Notes under the pieces: generated by a model | Databases searched by the model: none | Told to the model about the DNA's origin: nothing | Seen by the model: the letters and a program-made list of their open reading frames with translations, nothing else | In this document: in pieces, positions 25,609 through 38,496 of the stretch | Position numbering within the stretch: position 1 is the first letter of the stretch | How the letters are laid out: each line of letters opens with the position of its first letter | Assembly (NCBI GenBank): GCA_031213475.1 | Contig: JARUPZ010000026.1 | Coordinates: 760,501 to 824,500 of the forward strand | Length of the DNA stretch: 64,000 nucleotides | Direction of reading: 5' to 3' | Source: Nereocystis luetkeana | Taxonomy: Eukaryota; Sar; Phaeophyceae; Laminariales; Laminariaceae | Translations under genes and position numbers: made by a program

Positions 25609-26760
25609 CTACACATCGCCCTTCCGGCCTCGCCCCCACACCTCCTCCTCCTTCCTCCAGACCCCCGAAGTCCATAGCGCCACCCACCACCGCGGTTGGT
25701 AACGGCGCAAAACCTTCCTCGGGTGCTCCGTCCCCACCCCCATTCCGACCCCCATCCCCACCCTCGCTCCCTACCCCAGCTCCGCCAAGCTTCACCTCGC
25801 CCATCGAAACCGCTACATGCGGAGCAACTGGAACTGTTACGCGCGGGGCAACTGGTACCGTTACGTGCGGCGTAACTGGTACCGTTACATGCGGCGTAAC
25901 CAACCCTCTTGTCCGAGCCGTGAGCGCCGCCACCGCCGCCACCGCCGCCACCCTCGCCGCCTCCGCCTTAGCCTCCGCTGCGGCCGCTGCTGCGCCGATC
26001 GAGGCAGCCTCGTACGCCGCAGCCATCGCGAGCTCGCCGGCGGTCGGAGCCGTGGCGGTGCCGATGTTGGTGGCATCGGTGCCGGTGGCACTCGAAGTAG
26101 TACCCGCGGCGGCAGCGTTGGAAACGTTACCCGCGATGGCAGCGGTGGCGGCACTAGCTGCGTCAGCGGCGGCAGCGGCGTCAGCAGCAGCAGCGTCCGC
26201 GGCGGCGGCAGCGGCGGCGGCTGCGGTAGCCGCAGCAGTGTCAGCAGGGCTACTGTTAACAGCGGTAGACGCCGCAGCAGCGGTGTCGGCAGTACCAGCG
26301 CGAGTAGCAGCTGGAGCAGCGGAAGCGGCGGCGGCAGTAGCAGCAGCCAGGTTATAGGCGTCTCCCGCGTGACCTGTAAAGCTAGCCGCAGGAGAAACAT
26401 CACCACCACCACCACCACCCCCACCAGGCACCGTCGAGGCTCCAAACGAAGTCAGCGCTGACACCGGCAACCCCGGCGCAAAGCCGGGGGCTGACATACC
26501 ACCAGACACAAGCTGGCCCCCAGAAGCAGGGTGGGAATATCCAGCAGTATCAATAGCTGCGGGAGCAGCTGCCGCCATCGCCGCAGTAGTGGCAGCAGCA
26601 GCAGCAGCAGCGGCGGCGGCGGCAGCGACACCGGAGGTGACGGTAGCGGGAGCGGTGGTGGTGGCCTGCTGTGGGCGGGGAGCGGGGACATGAGCTGCCG
26701 TGGGAGGCATGGGCGGCAGGTGGCCTGGCTGCTGGAATTGAGGCGGAGGGACACCGGGTC
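25609..26760 (-). CDS. Gene 2 exon d: Ala-rich low-complexity exon
   Basis: The acceptor is ccctgcgcag. It begins PGVPPPQFQQPGHLPPMPP, continuing the Pro/Gln/Gly style of exon c in the right phase, then about 250 residues dominated by Ala with Ser, Thr and Gly, and a short tandem repeat of (T/A)PHVTVPV units near 25805-25900. I place the 3' boundary at GTAG|GTAAGT (25608); without splicing there the frame ends at 25577. The opposite strand is also open here because Ala and Gly codons read as Arg/Ser or Ala, so those frames are shadows. Confidence 0.6.
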
Positions 26761-29700
26761 CTGCGCAGGGAGGGGATCGAAAAGAGGTGGGAGGGCGGAG
26801 TGGAGTGACGTCAGGTGGGGTGGGGCGTGCTCATTCGCTGCCAGTCTCACTCGTTTCATAATTTGATAACGCCTCCATCATTTGATCACGCCTCCCTTCT
26901 CTGGACGCGGAGCACACCGTTCCTATTCTCAAGAAAGACACTTCCAACATTTGGGCAATTCCTCCTTTTTCCTCCTCCATATTATTACACTTACAGTGTA
27001 TTTCGTATCTCATCATTTTTCCTGTTACGCCTTTGATGGCAAACCAGCTAACTCCTAAGATAGCGGGGGGGGGGGGTTGCTCACTGTCGTGCATGGCCGC
27101 AGTCGTACGGTTTTAGACACTCGCACCCCCAGAGTGAGGGGGGTGCGGGTGGGGTGTACTCAATAGGAGAGATGTACTCGATGTCATGCATGACCGTAGT
27201 CGTAAGATCATAGACCCTCGCATGCCTACAACGCCGGGGCGGAGCATGTCGGGTTTTCGCCGACCAGACAGAGATTGCTTGCACAAAGCGGGAAGCGTCG
27301 TGAGGTGTCTGGCGAGTCGCTTGAAGGGTGAGCTGCATCCTACTAAGAACGGCTTGTGAGGCGAACTTGCATATGGATGACAGCTTCAATGAGTTGATTT
27401 AATTTCCGGTGTAGACAATTCCAGAGACAGCAATGGGAGTACTATGTAACTGGGGGGGGGGGGAGCTACTGGATGCGATAAGCAGCAAACACACCCGCCA
27501 GGCAAACCAGATCCATTGAAACGAATAATACATACGACACAATATATATATATATACCAGGTACGTGTATATGACAGAAGTATTTTACTACTGCACCGCA
27601 TACTATAATCAAGATAACACACCCCCTGGGAAGAATTTCGGAGTCATTTCCTCCACAACATGGGGGGTAGGCGGTGGCGTGCGGGGAGGTGAAAGGTGGG
27701 GGCGGGGTGAAGGTAGGGGTGGGGTGGGGTGGGGGGTTGGGTGGGGAGGGTTGGATTGGGTTCGGTGGGGGGGGTTAGGGTTGGGTGAGGCCCCAGAGTA
27801 TGTACCCTGCTGCTAAACACGCAACCTCGTTGGACTCGTGACCAAACTTTACGACAAAAAACGCCGGCGCCGGGAAAAAAAAACTCACCTGGAACTCCCG
27901 GCATCCCTCCCGGGCCCTGAGATGGTATTCCCTGAGGAAACTGCCCGTGCTGGATAAGGGGATGGTGGGGAATCATCCCCGGTTGCATCCCCGGCTGCAT
28001 GCCTGGCTGCATTCCAGGTTGCATTCCGGGCTGCATTCCGGGTTGCACACCCTGGGGCATCATCCCTGCAGACGCCACCCGAATCAAATAAACCTTTTCG
28101 AACAAAAAAAGAAGCACATTAAACAATTTGCGCCGAGCAACATCCGTCATCAATAAATATGGTATTTACGTACATGAGAGGGGAGGGGAGGGGGGGGGGG
28201 GGGGGGGTATACTCGATAACATGGCGTGGGTAATCGCAAAACGATACCTCAGCTTCTAGTAGTGTGTTGAAAACCCCATCATCTCCGCCATAAAAATACG
28301 TCTTCGCTTTTCGTAATGTCGCGGAGGGCGGGGGGGTCAGAAGATGGGGCAAGGACGGGGGGTGGATTGACCACAAAACAAGAGGTCCCGGGAAAAAATC
28401 GAGGGGTACTTCGACCGCTATAATTGTTGGTGTTGTGTCTCATACTGCAAACTGACTATTAATAGTCGCCAAAATTTAGCCTGCGGTCAAAAACAAGACA
28501 GGCTCCAACAAAACTGTCGGGTGGAAGAATACCTCACGGGACATGCTACCCGCTGACATTACACATTGAGTCATCGCCATAATCTACGGGTAGTCCGCCG
28601 TCTCAACACAGGCTCCGATAACTCTGGACTAGAAGAAATACCGAGCACGCATGTTTCACCTGCTGGTCTACGAGATAGTTGAAGGCGACGATCTGGTCTC
28701 TTATCTTCAGGCGCGCGTGGTACGAGAAGAAAAACTCGGGGTTCTGGACGAGCGAAACACGAGCGCACCCAGGGAAAAAAAGAAGAGAAAAGAAAAAGAC
28801 GAAAGGTGGGAAAAGGGATAAGGCGGGGAGCGAAACACGAGCGTACCCGAAAAAAAAAAAAGAAAAAAAAAAAAGAGGAAAGGTGGGAAAAGGGATAAGG
28901 CGGGGAGCAAGGAGAGGATGAGGACGAGGAGAGGAAACAGAAGGAGGAGAGTAAAAAAACAAACAAACAAACAAACGAACAAACAAAAAAACAAACGGAC
29001 ATTTTATCACCGGGAGGGGGGAGGGGGCAGCGGTTTAGCCCGCAGGTGTTGAACCAGTGCGGGCTGGAGTGGGCGCGCGATACACACTCTGTAGGTCGAG
29101 GAATTGAAGGGCGCAACACCAGCACCATAGCAGCATTCCCCGACACCATAACCAACAACAACACCTACAACAACAACACCACCAACACCACCAACACCAC
29201 CAACGCCGACCACTTTTACCCAAAAGCACACTTTTACGCAACAAGCGCAAGCCCGGGAGGCACAGCGCTGAACACAAACGAACGTATCCCCCCCTAGCTC
29301 GATCCGACGGGAACTTGCTGCTCGACCAACACCAACACCACCGAGAGCAACAGCATCGACAACACCTACAACACCAACAGCGATCACAACAGCACCTACT
29401 GTAGCACCAACACAATGCCTACAACACCACCAACAGCAACCACGCCAACAGCAACCACACCAATAACAACAACACCAACACCAAAAACACCAACACGAAC
29501 GATGCCAACACCAACACCAACGTCATAAATCATGGAATAAATAACGCTAGACACTCGAAACATATCAAAATACCCCCCCTCCCGCGCGACCCAACGGGAA
29601 TCACAAATCATCGCCCCACCTGTTGCTCGAGCTTTTGCCATACCAGGCAAGTGAACGACGGGTCAACGTTGGCTTCCACCTATGAATATGCACAACAACA

Positions 29701-32700
29701 TTGTTTGACCAATGAAACAGCGCGGCACAAAAACAGAGGCGGTAAAAGGAGGGGAGGAGGGGGAGGGGGGGGGGGGGGGGCATGACCATCCACGTGGCAG
29801 ACGAACGGATTGGCACGTGAACCATGGGTCAACGTTCGCTTCCTCCTATCAATATTCATGTAAAAATAGTTTCACAAAAAAAAAGCGCGGCGCCAAATGG
29901 AGGGGGGGGGGGGGGGCGGGGGGGGGGGGCGCATGCCCATCCCCTTGATAACTTAAGAGCGGCGTTATTTCCTTATTTTCGTTTTTCAGACGCGTCAATA
30001 GCGTCGCGGAAAGCTGTTGCGGTGTTGTGGTGGTTCTGCCGCCGAAACTGCGCCTGCCACTGCCGCTACGATGGTGTTTTTGCCTACCGCTACTATTAAT
30101 ACAACAACAGCAGCAACAACAACAACAGAGGAACATCGACACCAACAACAACAGCGACAACAACAATAAAACAGTGGAACACCACCAACACCACCACCAC
30201 CACCAACAAAAACAACAACTACTACGTACGGCTACTATAATAGGCTGCTGCATAGTGCTGCTGCTTCTGCTACTCTAGGCGGCTTGACCCACGACCCCCG
30301 TACCTTACTACTGTAGTGCTTTACAATGGGCCTGGTACGGTATACCAGGTAGACGGCACTTCAGCAGTGCCATCGCCTACCTTTTTTTCTGAGAGCAGGC
30401 AAGCCAGCTATCGATCCTACAGTAATTCATATTACAATGACGCAAGCAAGTTAGCAAGCACGAGCTACAAGCAAGGTGCATTTTTTCAGACAAGACTGTA
30501 GAGGTTTGGGTCGATCGCAGGCCTAAAATCTGAACCCCGATGGGCTCTGAACTGTTCTGCCGGCTGCGACATCGACAGCAAAGGCGCCACTTCAGCCAAC
30601 CACCATGCTTCGTGTACGTACAGAGGGCACTCGCCCATAAAAAAAATCGGCTGTAAGAAATTAAGGCTCGTTTTCTGACGAAAAACTAGAAATTTGACAG
30701 ATGACTCGATCGCTCAGGGTCGGGTGGCAAACTACTGTAGACCGCCTGTGATAGCTCCAATAGAATTATAGCCGATGCTCTAAGGTGGTAACAGGATGAG
30801 AATTTGAGCCTCGACGCCTCGTTGACGTTTCATGCCACTACTATGGGATATGGAATAATCACACACAAACAGTAGCAGGCGCCTTCTGCTCTCGTCGACC
30901 CACGTACCACTCTGCCCGAAAATGTCATAATTACATGATGTTCACGTCAGAGCGCAAACGGGGGTTACATGCACAGAGCGGTGCCTGGTGCTGCTGTAGC
31001 CTAGCACGCACTTTTGCGGCATTGCAGAACTTTACCTCGAGTCCGCATAAGGAGCTGCCTACACACTATACACGGCCAGAGCGCGGCAGACGGGACACGC
31101 CTCAGTCTGTCGTCAGGGACAACAGTAGGGACCTACCAGCCTACTGCCGTTCGACAACAGCAGGGATCTACTGGCGTGCCAGGTGAAGCAGTAGGAACGG
31201 GGCATAGGTGATGTATACCAGGCAGAAAACATCCTTGTCTTCGTAGGGTGCAAGCCTCGCATCAACAATACAAGAGAACGTCAATAGGAACTGAGTCTGA
31301 GTATGGCCAAGCACAGACACCTGTGTCTCACTTCTTCTGTGGATCACCACCTCTTACGTAGCACTCTTGCCTCTATCTCTCATACATCACAATAGGCGCT
31401 GTCGGCAATACTACATATCTGCTACATCCAACACTTCATGGTACGAGTTCAGCCGTATTCGACCTTCTACATTAAATCCGGGTGCTGGCTCAGGCTAGAT
31501 TTCTTATTTTTTACCAGCCTGTTTGTTTCCTATGCGGTTCGATTTCGAGCTTCAGATTAGCATTTTTCGATCCCAAAAATGAAGTCATCTGCTCATGCAG
31601 TCCGAATATGCAATTTCCGACCGGAAAAAAATCGTTCGAAAATCCGAAGGCCCACGTCGTCAGAATTGGCCCAAAATCCGACGACCTAGGCCATCGGATT
31701 CAAATAGAAAAAAGGCATGGTCTCTAAATTTAAGAAGATATCCATGATTAGCAGCAGCTCAACGATCGACCAGTTGGATGGCGACACAGCTGTATAGCGA
31801 CGTTGCTTCGCGCCCGACGCGCAGTCGGCCGGCGGCGCATATCTCTGAGGCTAGACTACAGTTGGCTGGCGCCAAGAGACCAGGAGACCAGGAGAAGCGC
31901 ACTCGGCGCGCACCTCTCCGTGACTACGTCCTCGTAGGCTACAGCAGCAGCAGCAGCAGTCAGTCAGTCACATAATTGTGGCGAATACAACATCCCACGA
32001 TATCATAGGCTGACTCTAGCGCACTCGGCACGTCTCTTCGCCGCCAGACCAGAGGCAGACAGCGTGGGCTCGGACGCTTGGGTTCTACGCGCAGTGCAGC
32101 GCAGTGCAGCGCACTCGGCGTGTCTGTCCCCGACACCAGACCACAACTACAGCAGTTGGTCTCGGCCGTTTGCCCGAATCTCTGCACGCACAATGAATCC
32201 GATTTTTTCGCATATCGTAGGTAGACTGTTTCCATTTGCGAACTTCTCAACGCTGAAAATACGATCGGGTCAAAATTTGAAGCTCAAAAATTGAACCGCA
32301 TAGGCAACGGTAGAGATGTGTAACCGGGCGAGTAACCGTCCCAAACGGGAATGATACTCGGGTAATTCTGAAAGTGAAACCCGAACCCGTCGCGGGTAAC
32401 CCGGGTTTTCAGACGAAATCGAACGGGTTCGTCGAGTACCCGGGTTAAGATCCGGGTACTCGGACAACCCGTTTTCGTCCACGGTCATTAAGGGGTATCA
32501 CAAGTGGAGGAACAGGGCGTACCACGATTTGATGTCGACACGAGCACAAAAACCATCAAATGGCAATAGCAGAGCGTCAGGTATTCATGTAAGAATAACA
32601 AGAAACAACAAAAAAACAACCAAGTTTGCCTTGGCTTCGTGTTATTCATTATATACACTACAGAGTACCTGGTACCGTTTAGCGCAGCTGCACAGCATGA

Positions 32701-34831
32701 TGAGTACCTGGTACCGTTTATAGAGAGACATGCCGTACGAGTAGTAGCGTGCGGCATATGTAGTCTACGGTTGCACGCGAAAGAAGCAGATACCCTGAAC
32801 TGAGCACATTCAGTTATACCAGCGGGAGACAAATTGGCCTAATGTGTGCCATAGTAGGTGGCGTTCCCAGGTCTCCATGTTGGGCAGGTGTCATGGCTCC
32901 AGTAGGCGAAAGTAATGCCAGTATTGACCCCAAGGATATCTACGAGATGAATATGACACGCACGCGTAAAAAAGAAAGTCCGAAAAATCTCTGTGGACAG
33001 GTCAAGGATCCCGTTTTCTGTCGATTTGAAAAGTTCCTAGAGATGTTGTGAGGCATTGTAAACCGGGGACGTGTCAAACATACGAGTCCCCGGGTACTCG
33101 ATTCCGCCGAGTACCCGGCTTTTGGTCACCCCCCAAAACCAGCGGGTTTCAAGTCAAACCCGAACCCGTCACAGGTTTTCCCCATCCGGCTTGTACCCGC
33201 CGGGTAGCCGGGGTTCGACCATTCGGGGCACACCTCTAGGCAACAGCCTTCTACGGAGGTATGAGGGGTTACTTCTTAACGAGAGGGCCGTTAGTGAATG
33301 TCAACTAGATGTTTTGACAGGTTTGGGTTGGTTGCAGGGGTGCATGCGTGTTAGACTCTGGCAAAAAAACGTGCCGACGGCACCACCCGCGAACGGCAAC
33401 CGCAAACCTTGAAAGGCGTCAACACGGGGGATGAAGCACTATCGCTCCCGTCCGGGGCAATAACAGGGTTTTTTAGTACATATGGAGGCATTTCCCACCA
33501 GAGTTACGGGAAACACGGAAACCCCTGATTGTTGTGGGATTCCTCGTAGGAGAGGGCCGGTACGGTCATCCACTCGATGGGTTTGAAAGTTTCCCTACGC
33601 GGGACAGATCACTGCCGTATCACCGGCAGATCACTGACAAATTACCATTATTGGCAGATCATCAACAGATCACCGACAGATCATCTATTAGATAGTTCAG
33701 GGCAGATGGGTTCCTGGTCAGTACGTAAAATCTGTTGGTATGTACCAGGCGTGCACATTATAAACATACCTCGTAAGTAGTGTATAAACAATGCGTAGCA
33801 GTATATACTGTACGAGCTCACGTTTGTTGGGGCCGTGCGAATTCCTGGTATAATCTCCATGAGCTACGTATCAAGATCAGATATTTCCTGAGTTAGATCT
33901 GTACCGCGTATGCAGATCGTGCACAACCTATGGTAACTGTGTGTTAGGCAGGATGTAGATGATATATCTGATCTGTAGGTCGTGATCTGTTCGACCTGTG
34001 GAAGTTTGGAACTGCCGAAGTGATGTTTGTGTATGCGTCTATGCACCCTCGTCAGAAAATACCTGGTACCTGGGTACCTGGTAGCTGGAATAAAATACCA
34101 GGTACCTGGTACCTGGTATGAAGGAGATGAGACAGATGATGCATCTACAGCAGTACAAAGGAACAAAGTACCACTATTACGGGGGACCAAATATTGTTAT
34201 TAATATTAATATTGATAGAAAAAATGGTTAAATATAAATACCAGGTATCTACCTGGAAGGTTTTCTGGGTACCAGGTACCAGGTATACGATACCAGGTAG
34301 GCCCTACCCTGGTATTAACTATTATGGTCCCCCGTAATATTAAATACCAGGTACCAGGTACCTGGTAGTAGTACTCGTAATTATTAATAGTAAAACCAGC
34401 AGAATGTAACGTGTACCAATAAATTACTGCCAGTACGTCTACGTAAAGAAAAAACAAAATACCGTACGTACCCCGCCGCGGCGCGAGCATCTAAAACGGC
34501 AGCTGCACACTCCACACCTCTGCGAGGCATCTCTGCGAGGCACCTCCACCTCCACCGTGTTGCTCACCTGCAGAGCCGCGATGATCTCGGTTTGGGTCAT
34601 GAACTTCTGCAGGCAACGCTCGATCAAGTTCTGGACGCTCTTGATGTCCTGCCAGGACACGTGCGGCTCCTCCTGCGCAGTCACTCCTTCGGGGCTGCCA
34701 CCACCAACAGCGCCATCCACGCCCGTTTCCTTTGCTGTCGGCATCGCTCCTGCTGCTCCTGTTCCGGGAGGAGCCACAGAACTATCAGGATCCCGGGCGG
34801 GAGCACCCTCTACAGCTACAGGCTCCGTCAT
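25609..34831 (-). CDS. PF09713/TIGR01589-domain protein ('plant protein 1589'), spliced, partial model
   Basis: Four minus-strand exons are visible: 34831-34568, 28743-28660, 28065-27889 and 26760-25609. The first two carry the split halves of the PF09713 (A_thal_3526, TIGR01589) domain known from land plants: VQNLIERCLQKFMTQTEII, then NPEFFFSYHARLKIRDQIVA and FNYLVDQQ. In plant members these blocks are joined by about 20 residues ending in a VWxKLEE motif. That link is absent here, so a small exon in 28744-34567 is unplaced. A Met/Gln/Pro/Gly repeat and a long Ala-rich region follow. Molecular function of the family is unknown. Exon b ends in phase 0 while the best acceptor of exon c needs a split codon, so either another small exon or the alternative acceptor after ttcgaaaag is used. 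The 3' end is unresolved: GTAAGT at 25603-25608 is a strong donor; otherwise the frame runs to a stop at 25577. Domain call is confident; the gene model is incomplete. Confidence 0.75.
27093..27448 (+). repeat. Dispersed repeat F
   Basis: Collinear with 52445-52765, in intron 3 of gene 2 between exons c and d. It is followed by a G run (27449-27462). The minus-strand frame is open, as in the copy at 52445. Confidence 0.65.
27889..28065 (-). CDS. Gene 2 exon c: M-Q-P-G repeat exon
   Basis: The acceptor is gcgtctgcag and the donor GTGAGT. 58 codons lie between split codons. It starts MMPQGVQ and has six consecutive four-residue PGMQ-type repeats coded by a 12-bp tandem repeat, then IPHHPLIQHGQFPQGIPSQ and GMPGVPG. 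The phase at the 3' end agrees with exon d (split Gly). No fold is predictable; it looks like a flexible linker. Confidence 0.7.
28660..28743 (-). CDS. Gene 2 exon b: second half of PF09713
   Basis: 28 codons, phase 0 at both ends. The acceptor is ctcgtccag and the donor GTGAAA. NPEFFFSYHARLKIRDQIVA plus FNYLVDQQ matches the plant family's (N/D)FFxAYxxRLxLKxQIxxFNxLLEQQ block. The intron sequence just upstream of the acceptor is tandemly repeated. Confidence 0.82.
28751..28915. repeat. Tandem duplication next to the acceptor of gene 2 exon b
   Basis: About 84-bp units: GAGCGAAACACGAGCG, an A/G-rich stretch and AAAGGGATAAGGCGGGGAGC occur twice, with a partial third. The first unit is contiguous with the acceptor of exon b. 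Confidence 0.7.
34175..34339. mobile_element. MITE-D, expanded by TACCTGGTA units
   Basis: Both terminal inverted repeats are present, but the interior is enlarged by several TACCTGGTA/TACCAGGTA units and TTAATATTAA runs. Confidence 0.65.
34568..34831 (-). CDS. Gene 2 exon a: acidic/Pro N-terminus and first half of PF09713
   Basis: 88 codons from ATG at 34831 to the donor CTGCAG|GTGAGC. It has a low-complexity Ala/Gly/Pro N-terminus (MTEPVAVEGAPARDPDS), then VSWQDIKSVQNLIERCLQKF and MTQTEIIAALQ, the first block of PF09713. The start is uncertain: the frame is open to a Met at 34867, and an AG acceptor 5 bp upstream of the chosen ATG could make this an internal exon. Confidence 0.75.
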
Positions 34832-36051
34832 TCCAGCTACGATGTGGATCGTCCCTGCTAAATACACCTGGTCCCTGGTAGAGGTTTTGATGCACCAAAA
34901 ACAGGGACAAGGCGGGCGCCAGAGCTAGCTGTGTTTGGCAAGGTCCTCACAGCTGACGCAAAGAAAGCCACCCCTTCTCTTTGCGAGGAAACGCTGCTCC
35001 TTGTTCCAAAGTCACCCCCCCCACGCTAGATGGCACGGTAGTGAGTCCTACTGCTGCTTGTATCTGGTGCGCAGCGTGGGTTGTGTGATGAATGATACGG
35101 GGGGGCGTTTGGAGATCTCCCCTATAAACTACCGCCTATATATACTTGAATAATGGCCCACCAGACGTTTCAGTTTTCAGTACCAACCAAAAAACAAAAA
35201 ACGGTTGCAATCTTCAATCATGGTGCCCAAGTGCAAGAGGAGAGTATCGTCGTGTTGACCCTATTGGTAGCACCCACGGGAGTCACCACCCTAAACCCTT
35301 CACGAGGGACGTACTGCAGGAAGAGCGCGACCGATGTGTCGCCTGGCTTGCCGAAGTTAGCATTATCCCTTCGGGCTTCGGGAGGCCTCATATATAATTG
35401 ACAGCTGCTGCTGACGACGCATTTTCGCTTTCTGTCCTCAAGGTATAATAGTTTCGACGACGGCCACGACCCACGACGGCCAGTATCCACGGCCCTTTTC
35501 CATGCGTGAAACTCAAACCCACCGAGCCCAGAGCTCGGCACCTGTACCCCCCAGACGAAATTACAACGCTGTTTTCCTCGGCCACGGGAAGAAGAGTGCA
35601 AACACGCCGAGAGCGATGCGGACAGATCGCAGCGAGATATTATTTTTTGTCTCATACCTGGTACCTGGTACCTGGTACCAGGTATCTGATACTGGCATTG
35701 ATTTTAATAGCCTGTTTTAGTGCAAGTACAACCAATAACTGATAAATCGCATACCAGGTACTATAAAGAGCAGATGGGCCAACGATATGTGTTGCCCTGC
35801 TTCTCCCCAGTTTAGTGCTTGAAGCAGTGCTAATTTGGTGAATCATGTCTCAAGGTTGGATGCTCGCACGAGGTCACACCACGACTAAAGGAAATACTAG
35901 AAGAGAGGCGTGCGATATAGGGGTATATGACACATACATACATGTTGTTGCAGCTCTCTCTCTCTGCTGTTGCAACGGGAGGTATGGATGGGTTAAATTG
36001 ACACACGACGACACTAAATCTGAACGTGGCGGAGTGGGGAGCTTAACCCGC

Positions 36052-36156
36052 CTTTTAGGACCGCGGTCTCCCGTTGTGGGGACAAAGTACTTACTTGTAA
36101 CTTGTGACTGGTTTATCCCCAAAACGGGACTGCAGCACTGCTGTGCCAGTAGGGGT
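36052..36156. mobile_element. MITE-A, enlarged
   Basis: Flanked by TTAA on both sides. The inner loop and the right terminal region are longer than usual. Confidence 0.65.
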
Positions 36157-36177
36157 TAAGCTTCGTTTTTACCAATT

Positions 36178-36460
36178 CTGATAGTATGGCCAGATACAGG
36201 GGTATATAACTGACTATCGGATAACAAGAGGGGCAGTATGTGGGGCAGGCCCGACTACTGTGATGCAGGTCGGCCTAGACGTGTGTACGTACTCACAGAG
36301 ATTGATGTCTTATTTTGATGATTCCCACTTTCCTGGCTCTCAGAGAATTCTGAAAAAAGGGGGGGGTTATACATATATTATTCGTGTGGCGCGTTTCATC
36401 AGAAACACGCCTCCTCGACAATAGAGGGACACGGGATCATGAATACCATGACACAAGCCC
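36178..36460. repeat. Direct repeat pair, left copy
   Basis: About 280 bp nearly identical to 37238-37518, from CTGATAGTATGGCC to CATGAATACCATGACACAA. The spacer between the two copies is about 780 bp. I see no primer-binding site or coding capacity between them. Confidence 0.75.
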
Positions 36461-37237
36461 ACCTTGAAGGGCTGTATATATGCAGATGCATAGAAATCAG
36501 GAGGGGACAAAATCCCTCCAGAAAAATCTGAGAAAAATGGATCGAAGATACGGCGCTTCACAACCCACTCCCACACCTCTATAACTTGCAAGGCGAAAGC
36601 CGATTAAACCAACAATAAAAACTGCATCCTATGGTAGGAAGAAGGTTTTGTCCCTAGAGAGACGCGAGGAATCTGAAGATACGCGGTGTGCGACGTGGCA
36701 AAAAAAAAAAAGTCGCGAAAAAAAAAGAAACCGTGAAAACAGAACGGCTCGAATTCGAGTGACGTAGTACGTGCTATTAATAGCACGTATGAACTCCGAC
36801 CTACCATAGGGGAGGAAACACACAAAAAAAAGAGAAGGAAACAACCGATATACGCAAGTCGGGTGCCAAGGGGAACAGAGGCAAACACGAGAATGAGCAC
36901 GGCAGTCCAGACCTAAAGATGATACGCAATGGGCGATACTCAAATCAGTGGTCTGAGGGAGCGGTGCCAAGCGGTAGATAACGATACACATGGGCGGCAG
37001 AGAAAACACGGCCCAAGTGGGAAAGAGAAGGGCGCTCGATAGTCGAGGTGGCCAAACAGTCTCGGGAAGTACTTGCAGCACACCCAACCGAGGGTGGCGC
37101 TGAGGAACTCAGAACGAAAATCCGAAAATAAAAAAAATAAGTCAGAATAAGGGGGGGTGCGTGCCGAGGCGGAGGGAACGAAGAAAACCCACCCAATACG
37201 TACGCGAAGACCAACCTTACGGTCCTGCCGACGGCGC

Positions 37238-37518
37238 CATATCTGATAGTATGGCCGGATATAGGGGTATAGAACTGACTATCGGATAACAAAAGGGGCA
37301 GTATGGGGCAGGCCCGACTACTGTGATGCAGGTCGGCCTAGACGTATGTACGTACTCACAGAGATTGATGTCTTATTTTGATGATTCCCACTTTCCTGGC
37401 CCTCAGAGAGTTCTGAGAACAGGGGGGTAATACATATATTATTCGTGTGACGCGTTTCATCAGAAACACGCCTCCTCGACAGTAGAGGGAAACGGGATCA
37501 TGAATACCATGACACAAT
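37238..37518. repeat. Direct repeat pair, right copy
   Basis: See 36178-36460. The few differences include a shorter G run (GGGGGG against GGGGGGGG). Confidence 0.75.
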
Positions 37519-38496
37519 CCGGTGGAGAATAAAATAAAATGAAATGAAATGAAAAAGAAGCCAGCGTTTTTCGGCCAAATCGTATTTCTAACTCCAGGGA
37601 AGGGACTCCTTAAGGCCACGCTGACACCCAAAAGTCTCCTGGTCCCCGGGTTTCCGTTCACACTCTAATATCTAGATTTTTTATCGGAACATAAAAAAAA
37701 CATCGCTATCTTTAACACGCTGCATTTAGAACTTCGGCTGGTTCGTGCTTGCCGGAGAGCCACGGTGACTTGAAAGAGCTTCATCACAGCAGCTTGTGTT
37801 TCTCTCGAGATTGAACCCCCGCAGGTTCTCAACAGAGGCCTACATACCTCGGCTATGGGGTACCGCAGTGGTCGAAATTGGCCCATTTTTTGGGGTGCAC
37901 AAAATGAGACAAAAAAAACAACCCCAAAACCTGAGCGTTTGCACTTCACTTGCGGACAGCTACAGCTCCTCACGGGAAACTACAGCCCGCGAAATGGAGG
38001 GATGCTCCTGATGGGATCTGTGAGGGCGTCGGGTGCGCCAGACGGCAGTCGTAGGCAGCGAGAAACGACTCACGAGGTGTCTCTTCGTGTATTCAAAGTT
38101 GCGAGCGAGCAGCACAAAAGCTCGCGCCAGCGCTAACGCGTTTCTTTTACGCAAGGGAGTACAGCTCAATGGCTGCATCACCGATGAAGAAATTGCCTTC
38201 GCTAGAATAATGCTCTTCTCCGGGCGGATGATACATTTATAAGAGAGGAGAGTCGTCGTCGAAGAAGCTGTTGGGTGCAAAACTACGTTCCCATGATGGC
38301 GTAGTAAGGTATTGCGCCCAAAAAAGTGCAAGTATGGGTTTTTAAAAGCTCAGGATTCTCGTATATTTGCGTCAACCATTCTACAACCACAGAAAACGGG
38401 TCCTGGTTGCGAATCCCTCACTCTAATTCCAAGTCGTATCTACATGTTGCCGACACGCCTACGCGCGGGTACTTGACGATGCATTCCTGAGCGTGG

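Noticed and set aside
25817-26461. Plus-strand frames over gene 2 exon d, including an Ala-rich and an Arg/Gly/Ser-rich one
   Set aside because: Opposite-strand shadows of GCn/GGn-rich coding sequence; the minus frame has matching splice phase with exon c.
36178-37518. LTR retrotransposon
   Set aside because: The interior has no gag/pol similarity, no primer-binding site after the left copy and no clear target duplication.
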